Assembly (NCBI RefSeq): GCF_900961225.1
Contig: NZ_CAAHFN010000068.1
Span: forward strand, 1 to 37,746
DNA: 37,746 nucleotides
From: Modicisalibacter radicis
Lineage (GTDB): Bacteria; Pseudomonadota; Gammaproteobacteria; Pseudomonadales; Halomonadaceae
Direction: 5' to 3'
In this document: positions 35,775-37,746 of the stretch, one piece after another
Layout of the letters: each line of letters starts with the position of its first letter
Numbering within the stretch: the first letter of the stretch is position 1
Translations under genes and position numbers: made by a program
Notes under the pieces: generated by a model
The model's input: only the letters and a program-made list of their open reading frames with translations
Database searches by the model: none
Told to the model about the DNA's origin: nothing

Positions 35775-36851
35775 ATGAAGGAATCGTTCAACGTCGCTCT
35801 GGTGGGCTACGGCTTTGCCAGCCAGACCTTCCACGTGCCGCTGATTCGCGCGACCCCGGGTCTCGAACTGACGGCGGTGTCGTCAAGCGACGCTGCGAAG
35901 GTGCGTGCCGACCTGCCCGAGGTCGCGGTGGAATCCAGCCCCCAGGCCCTGTTCGCGCGCGACGATATCGATCTGGTGGTGATTCCCACCCCCAACGAGA
36001 CCCACTATCCGCTGGCCAAGGCGGCGCTCGCCGCCGGCAAGAACGTGGTGGTCGACAAGCCTTTCACCATCACGCTCAGCGAGGGACGACAGCTCAAGAG
36101 CCAGGCCGAGAATGCCGGCAAGCTGCTGTCGGTATTCCATAACCGGCGCTGGGACAGCGACTTCATGACCGTGCGCGATCTGCTCGAGGCCGGCACGCTG
36201 GGAAGGATCGTCCACTTCGAATCGCACTTCGATCGCTTTCGGCCCGAGGTGCGTCAGCGCTGGCGCGAGCAGGCCAAGCCCGGGGCGGGTATCTGGTACG
36301 ACCTGGGCCCGCACCTGCTCGACCAGGCCCGCGCGCTGTTCGGCATGCCCCGGGCGATCCTGCTCGATCTCGTGCAGCGCCGCGACGGCGCCGAGGTCGA
36401 CGACGACTTCCATGCGCTGCTCGACTACGGCAACTGCCGCGTCATACTGCATGCGGCGGCGCTGGTGGCCGCCGAAACGCCGCGTTTCGCGATTCACGGT
36501 ACCGCCGGCAGTTACGTCAAGTATGGTCTCGATCCGCAGGAGGATCGCCTCAAGGCCGGCGAGACGCCGGCGCCGCAGTGGGGCGAGGATCCCCGTAACG
36601 GCACCCTGACCCTGCGCGATGGCGAAGAGGAGGGTGCGCCGCTGGTCAGTCGCGAACAGCCGACCCGCCCCGGCGACTATCTGGCCTTTTACGCCGGTAT
36701 CCGCGATGCGCTACGCGGTCAGGGCGGCAACCCGGTACCGCTCGACGAGGCGCTGGCGGTCATGCAGCTTATCGAGGCCGGGCTGGACAGCTCGCGTCAG
36801 CAACGCTGGGTGCGCCTCAAGGAGGGTGGACTCAACAAGCTGCGTGGATAG
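35775..36851 (+). CDS. ydgJ: Gfo/Idh/MocA family oxidoreductase, YdgJ type
   Basis: A 358-residue NAD(P)-dependent dehydrogenase. The Rossmann start is VALVGYGFASQTFHVPL, followed by DLVVIPTPNETHYPLA and the catalytic DKPF (94-97, K95). SVFHNRRWDSDF, ESHFDRFRPEVRQRWRE, GIWYDLGPHLLDQA and GSYVKYGLDPQEDRLK agree closely with E. coli YdgJ. Substrate is not firmly known; sugars or polyols such as inositols are typical of the wider family. ATG 35775 has AAGGAGG five bases upstream; ATG 35748 in frame lacks this. A good intrinsic terminator follows. Confidence 0.92.
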   Translation: MKESFNVALVGYGFASQTFHVPLIRATPGLELTAVSSSDAAKVRADLPEVAVESSPQALFARDDIDLVVIPTPNETHYPLAKAALAAGKNVVVDKPFTITLSEGRQLKSQAENAGKLLSVFHNRRWDSDFMTVRDLLEAGTLGRIVHFESHFDRFRPEVRQRWREQAKPGAGIWYDLGPHLLDQARALFGMPRAILLDLVQRRDGAEVDDDFHALLDYGNCRVILHAAALVAAETPRFAIHGTAGSYVKYGLDPQEDRLKAGETPAPQWGEDPRNGTLTLRDGEEEGAPLVSREQPTRPGDYLAFYAGIRDALRGQGGNPVPLDEALAVMQLIEAGLDSSRQQRWVRLKEGGLNKLRG

Positions 36852-36887
36852 CGGCGCCCGCAGGCGAAGCCCACCCAAACCCCGTCA

Positions 36888-36918
36888 AGCCCCGGCAACC
36901 GCTGGGGCTCTTTCGTTT
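36888..36918 (+). terminator. Intrinsic terminator after ydgJ
   Basis: AGCCCCGGC-AACC-GCTGGGGCT folds as a 9-bp stem (one G-T pair) with a four-base loop and is followed by CTTTCGTTT. It lies 37 bases after the ydgJ stop. Confidence 0.75.
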
Positions 36919-36972
36919 CGGACACCCATTCGGGTCGCGTTGGGCAGCGCGATCCGATCTTCGAGTATATAA

Positions 36973-37018
36973 TTAGCAGACAATTGTTGTTGCTAACTAA
37001 AAGTTAGCATGCTATCGT
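36973..37018 (+). promoter_or_regulatory. AT-rich promoter with four TTAGCA half-sites
   Basis: TTAGCA or its complement TGCTAA occurs at 36973-36978 (+), 36991-36996 (-) and 37004-37009 (+), and TGCTA at 37010-37014 (-). Two pairs form GCTAACT-AAA-AGTTAGC (36992-37008) and TAGCATGCTA (37005-37014). A weak promoter, TTGCTA (36990-36995) with TATCGT (37013-37018) 17 bases apart, overlaps them. This looks like a multi-site operator for the secreted-protein gene downstream. Confidence 0.5.
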
Positions 37019-37139
37019 GTTTCTCATCGACAAGGCGCCACAAGCGCCGAATCCGATGGCCGACCGATCCCGTTTGCCGTCATCGGCGAAGCAACTCGAT
37101 CCCTTGGTCAACGTTATCTTTCAAAAGGAGATGAGCAAC

Positions 37140-37466
37140 ATGAAAAGCGTAAAGAGCCTATCACTGACTTCCCTGTTCCTGGCTTCTGCATTGGCCTTTT
37201 CCGGTGCCGCGCTGGCCCAGCCGAGCAGCCTGGTGCCGGATCACGGCCTGGACCACGGTCATCAGGTTCCGCCGGCATACCCGGCCCAGGACGTCCGCAA
37301 CACGGCCATCAACCTGGATAGCCAGACCGCGGTGGTGGAGCGCAACGTGTCTCTGGTGCCCGACAGCGGTATCGACGCCAGGCAGCACCGCGCTGCCGCT
37401 GAGGTCCGTGTCGACACACGTACCGCCTATCACGTCAGCCCGCTGGTGAGTGATGGTGGCGTATAA
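37140..37466 (+). CDS. Small secreted protein with a repeated SLVPDxGxD motif
   Basis: A 108-residue protein with a textbook signal peptide: MKSVKSLSLT, a hydrophobic core, likely cut after SGAALA. The mature part of about 82 residues has three related blocks, SLVPDHGLD, SLVPDSGID and PLVSDGGV, the last at the very C-terminus, and is hydrophilic with several His residues. ATG 37140 has AAAGGAG nine bases upstream; the frame is open back to 37017, and an ATG at 37131 touches the ribosome site. I recognise no family. The isolated unit with its own AT-rich, repeat-containing promoter suggests a regulated periplasmic or secreted protein. Confidence 0.7.
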   Translation: MKSVKSLSLTSLFLASALAFSGAALAQPSSLVPDHGLDHGHQVPPAYPAQDVRNTAINLDSQTAVVERNVSLVPDSGIDARQHRAAAEVRVDTRTAYHVSPLVSDGGV

Positions 37467-37539
37467 GTGAGCGAGCGAGTGCCGCATCGGCGTCGGCCGC
37501 CGGAACGAAAGTACTCGCGCTCATTGTTGTAGCAGTATG

Positions 37540-37591
37540 AAAAAACCTCGGCCACGGCCGTAATGCCAGTCAGTTAACGCTGACTGGCATT
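37540..37591 (-). terminator. Perfect 12-bp hairpin and T-run at the transposase gene end
   Basis: AATGCCAGTCAG (37562-37573) and CTGACTGGCATT (37580-37591) form a 12-bp perfect stem with a six-base loop. The loop contains the stop codon of the minus-strand transposase. On the minus strand a second small GC-rich stem and TTTTTT (37540-37545) follow. It likely ends transposase transcription and may also stop transcripts from the secreted-protein gene. Confidence 0.65.
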
Positions 37592-37746
37592 TCTCTTGGT
37601 CGGGTACTTCTGGGGTCGGCGCCTGACTGATCGGGGGTAAGATCGCTCGCGTCGCTCAGGCAAGACGAAGGCAGGCGCCATCTCCAGCATCGACTGGATC
37701 ACACCGGGCACACGCCCCGGCGAGACCCAGGGGAGGACTGTTAACT
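37574..37746 (-). mobile_element. Transposase C-terminal tail, probably IS4-like, cut by the window edge
   Basis: A minus-strand frame enters at the right edge and ends at TAA (37576-37574), giving 56 residues. The end reads FVLPERRERSYPRSVRRRPQ followed by KYPTKRNASQR. A Tyr-Pro-Arg basic tail of this kind, with RRRPQKYP and a final KRNA, is what I associate with the C-termini of IS4-family transposases in pseudomonads and Halomonas. Only the tail is in view, so family and intactness cannot be proved, and the terminal inverted repeat of the element could not be located. Confidence 0.55.

Noticed and set aside
35594..35791. Longer version of the small minus-strand protein starting at 35791
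   Set aside because: The strong GGGAGGT site is directly before ATG 35593; the upstream part crosses the ydgJ start and promoter region and looks non-coding.
37600..37746. Structured RNA or riboswitch at the right edge, suggested by GGCGCCTG...CAGGCGCC arms
   Set aside because: The same bases are explained better as the 3' end of a minus-strand transposase gene; no known aptamer core is present.

Overview
The window looks like chromosomal DNA of a halophilic gammaproteobacterium close to Halomonas (Halomonadaceae). The basis is the high G+C content, GTG and TTG starts next to good Shine-Dalgarno sites, the nrdR-rib-nusB-thiL-pgpA order, proteins resembling enterobacterial and pseudomonad homologues, and several genes for compatible solutes. 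This is inference; no rRNA or other firm taxonomic marker is present. About 31 of the 36 coding features can be named at family level or better. I see no tRNA, rRNA, prophage or CRISPR array. The only mobile DNA is the tail of a transposase gene at the right edge.

Layout. 1-3.2 kb: the end of a TRAP transporter large subunit, then dgoD-dgoA-dgoK for D-galactonate catabolism, with REP-like palindromes at three junctions. 3.4-6.3 kb: gluconokinase (minus strand) diverges from a two-gene operon for glucosylglycerate synthesis (GpgP-type phosphatase and GpgS), which has a close match to a sigma-54 promoter. 6.5-8.9 kb: hrpB helicase. 9.1-10.8 kb: a Blh/ETHE1-like metallo-beta-lactamase-fold protein with two YeeE/YedE half-transporters (reactive sulfur handling). 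10.9-12.7 kb (minus): a GH13_18 sugar phosphorylase that could be a glucosylglycerate phosphorylase. 12.9-16.2 kb: a carnitine-to-glycine-betaine operon (cdhC, cdhA, cdhB, hocS-like). 16.4-19.9 kb: cphB-cphA for cyanophycin. 20.0-25.5 kb: nrdR-ribD-ribBX-ribH-nusB-thiL-pgpA. 25.5-29.3 kb: a DUF945 envelope protein and a Lon-family protease with a heat-shock-like promoter. 29.4-32.7 kb: thiBPQ thiamine ABC transporter. 32.8-37.7 kb: a secreted Ser/Gly/Asp-rich protein, ilvD, a 36-residue small protein, ydgJ, a small secreted protein behind a repeat-rich AT-rich promoter, and the transposase tail.

How the parts fit. The left half is rich in osmolyte and nitrogen-storage functions. It can make glucosylglycerate (a nitrogen-free solute), may recycle it by phosphorolysis, can convert carnitine to glycine betaine, and can store nitrogen as cyanophycin. 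The sigma-54 candidate upstream of gpgP-gpgS suggests solute choice is tied to nitrogen status, and I consider this the most interesting idea in the window. The right half is mainly housekeeping. Notable points there are a RibB with a degenerate GTP-cyclohydrolase-II-like domain, no riboflavin synthase gene in the rib cluster, and a Lon that may be a second, AsrA-like paralogue.
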